From assembly GCF_002954665.1 (NCBI RefSeq), contig NZ_MSCM01000001.1:1376836-1440835 (forward strand): a DNA stretch of 64,000 nucleotides. The letters run 5' to 3'. This DNA comes from Polaribacter glomeratus. Lineage in GTDB: Bacteria > Bacteroidota > Bacteroidia > Flavobacteriales > Flavobacteriaceae. Shown in pieces: positions 62,662 through 64,000 of the stretch. Below the pieces are notes generated by a model, which saw only the letters and a program-made list of their open reading frames with translations, was not told the DNA's origin and searched no databases. Every line of letters begins with the position of its first letter. Position 1 is the stretch's first letter. A program made the translations under genes and the position numbers.

Positions 62662-64000
62662 ATGATTCATTTCTTTGGAAATATAGACAGTAAAGTATAC
62701 GCTGTTCAAACCACAAAAAAATTAACTGTCACAACCATATCTAAATTGACTTGGCTTTTTGCCAATCAACCAAAAATAGAAGAAGCATCATTAGATACTT
62801 TTTTTGTTGGCCCAAGAGCAGCGATGATTACGCCTTGGAGCACAAATGCAGTTGAAATCACTCAGAATATGGGCATCAAAGACATCATCAGAATTGAAGA
62901 GTTTACAGCTGTTACAGAAGATTTTTCTGATTTTGATCCAATGATTTCTGAGAAGTTTAAGGGTTTACATCAAGATAGCTTTACAATTGAAATTAAGCCA
63001 GAAGCTATTTTAAATATTGAAGACATTGCTGCGTATAATACACAAGAAGGTTTGTCTTTAAGTGATGAAGAAGTTGCGTATTTAGAAAGTGTTGCTACTA
63101 AAATTGGAAGAAAATTAACAGATTCAGAAGTTTTTGGATTTAGCCAAGTAAACTCAGAACACTGTAGACATAAAATATTTAACGGAACTTTTGTGATTGA
63201 TGAGGAAGAAATGCCAACTTCCTTATTTAAGTTGATAAAAGAAACGGCGAAGCAATTCCCAAATGATATCGTATCCGCATATAAAGACAATGTTGCTTTT
63301 GTAAAAGGACCAAAAGTGGAGCAGTTTGCACCAAAAACGGCAGACAAACCAGACTTTTATCAAACATCAGATTTTGAATCTGTGATTTCTTTAAAAGCAG
63401 AAACACATAATTTTCCTACAACTGTTGAGCCTTTTAACGGAGCAGCAACAGGTTCTGGAGGAGAAATTAGAGATAGACTTGCAGGCGGAAAAGGTTCTTT
63501 ACCTTTAGCAGGAACAGCGGTTTATATGACTTCATATTCTCGTTTAGAAGCTTCTATAGATTCAGTTAAAAACACAAGGTATTGGGAAAATAAATTTGAA
63601 GCAAGAGATTGGTTGTATCAAACACCGATGGATATTTTGATTAAAGCATCAAATGGCGCATCTGATTTTGGAAACAAATTTGGACAACCTTTAATTACTG
63701 GTTCTGTATTAACTTTTGAACACGAAGAAAATTCGGCTGTAAGTACTGCTAAAGCCAGAAAACTTGGGTATGACAAAGTGATTATGCAAGCTGGCGGAAT
63801 TGGATACGGAAAAGCAGATCAAGCGTTAAAAGACACACCAAAAGAAGGTGATAAAATTGTGATTTTGGGTGGTGAGAACTACAGAATAGGAATGGGTGGC
63901 GCTGCTGTTTCATCTTCGGATACTGGAGAATTTGCATCCGGGATTGAATTAAACGCGGTGCAACGTTCGAATCCAGAAATGCAAAAACGTGCTGCAAATG
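62662..64000 (+). CDS. purL: Phosphoribosylformylglycinamidine synthase, large type (3' end outside window)
   Basis: 446 codons from ATG at 62662 to the window end, no stop. The N-terminus MIHFFGNIDSKVYAV and the sequences FGFSQVNSEHCRHKIFNGTF, SLKAETHNFPTTVEPFNGAA, TGSGGEIRDRLAGGKGS, and GKADQALKDTPKEGDKIVIL are those of the large single-chain FGAM synthase (PurL of about 1200-1300 residues, with C-terminal glutaminase). It makes formylglycinamidine ribonucleotide from FGAR, glutamine and ATP in purine synthesis. Only the N-terminal part and the first half of the synthetase domain are visible, so the glutaminase part is expected rather than seen. Confidence 0.95.
   Translation, partial: MIHFFGNIDSKVYAVQTTKKLTVTTISKLTWLFANQPKIEEASLDTFFVGPRAAMITPWSTNAVEITQNMGIKDIIRIEEFTAVTEDFSDFDPMISEKFKGLHQDSFTIEIKPEAILNIEDIAAYNTQEGLSLSDEEVAYLESVATKIGRKLTDSEVFGFSQVNSEHCRHKIFNGTFVIDEEEMPTSLFKLIKETAKQFPNDIVSAYKDNVAFVKGPKVEQFAPKTADKPDFYQTSDFESVISLKAETHNFPTTVEPFNGAATGSGGEIRDRLAGGKGSLPLAGTAVYMTSYSRLEASIDSVKNTRYWENKFEARDWLYQTPMDILIKASNGASDFGNKFGQPLITGSVLTFEHEENSAVSTAKARKLGYDKVIMQAGGIGYGKADQALKDTPKEGDKIVILGGENYRIGMGGAAVSSSDTGEFASGIELNAVQRSNPEMQKRAAN

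Noticed and set aside
1-64000. tRNA, rRNA, riboswitch and insertion sequence
   Set aside because: I looked for tRNA T-loop sequences, conserved riboswitch cores and transposase motifs on both strands and saw none that I could support.

Overview
The window is AT-rich DNA from a member of the Bacteroidota, almost certainly a marine Flavobacteriaceae; a Polaribacter/Tenacibaculum-type genome is my best guess. Support: promoters of the form TTG-N19-TAnnTTTG, TTG starts in some genes, several lipoproteins with Bacteroidota-style signals, the gliding-motility PPIase GldI, four cargo proteins with a type IX secretion (T9SS) C-terminal sorting domain, and conserved flavobacterial gene neighbourhoods (nrnA-gldI, DUF721-recF, lgt-yidD-cysS, DUF6702-M1 peptidase). 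I saw no rRNA, tRNA, CRISPR array or insertion sequence.

Layout. 1-7.2 kb: the 3' part of an LTA-synthase-like sulfatase-fold enzyme, converging on a five-gene minus-strand run (nrnA, gldI, an FkpA-like FKBP, a cyclophilin-FKBP fusion, a PAP2 phosphatase), then a PhoD-like phosphatase and ndk. 7.2-18.5 kb: an accessory block. It holds a membrane-spanning AraC-type regulator whose outside half is a BspA/DUF285 repeat domain; a large BspA-repeat T9SS surface protein with the same kind of ectodomain; a 59-residue exported peptide gene; a VCBS/FG-GAP T9SS protein; a start-less second copy of the peptide gene; and a decayed zinc-metalloprotease gene. A near-copy of the ndk terminator lies at the far side of the cargo genes, so the block is bracketed by a ~33-bp imperfect direct repeat. 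18.5-27.8 kb: mostly housekeeping (DUF721, recF, TPR protein, ribH, mutL, two rhomboids, an EEP-family protein, pepE). 27.9-35.3 kb: envelope proteins, ending in two tandem paralogous M1 metallopeptidases. 35.4-40 kb: a four-PAS hybrid histidine kinase and a class-C-beta-lactamase-like hydrolase. 40.3-45.2 kb: minus-strand acyltransferase, NUDIX CoA pyrophosphatase, DUF6787, lgt, yidD and cysS. 45.5-54.2 kb: meaB, a lipoprotein-type methyltransferase, and an RND efflux operon with its own consensus promoter. 54.2-64 kb: recG with a nuclease-like domain inserted in its helicase core, an RsmB/F-type methylase, two tandem secreted endonuclease I proteins, and the 5' part of purL.

The points most worth following are: (1) the paired BspA-ectodomain transmembrane AraC regulator and BspA surface protein, with a two-turn direct repeat between them that fits an AraC-type operator; (2) the DUF559 nuclease-like domain inserted in frame between helicase motifs II and III of RecG; (3) the duplicated cassette of T9SS cargo plus tiny exported peptide and the bracketing terminator copy; (4) changed catalytic motifs in MutL and in the RND pump. 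All assignments rest on reading motifs by eye; no database search was run.
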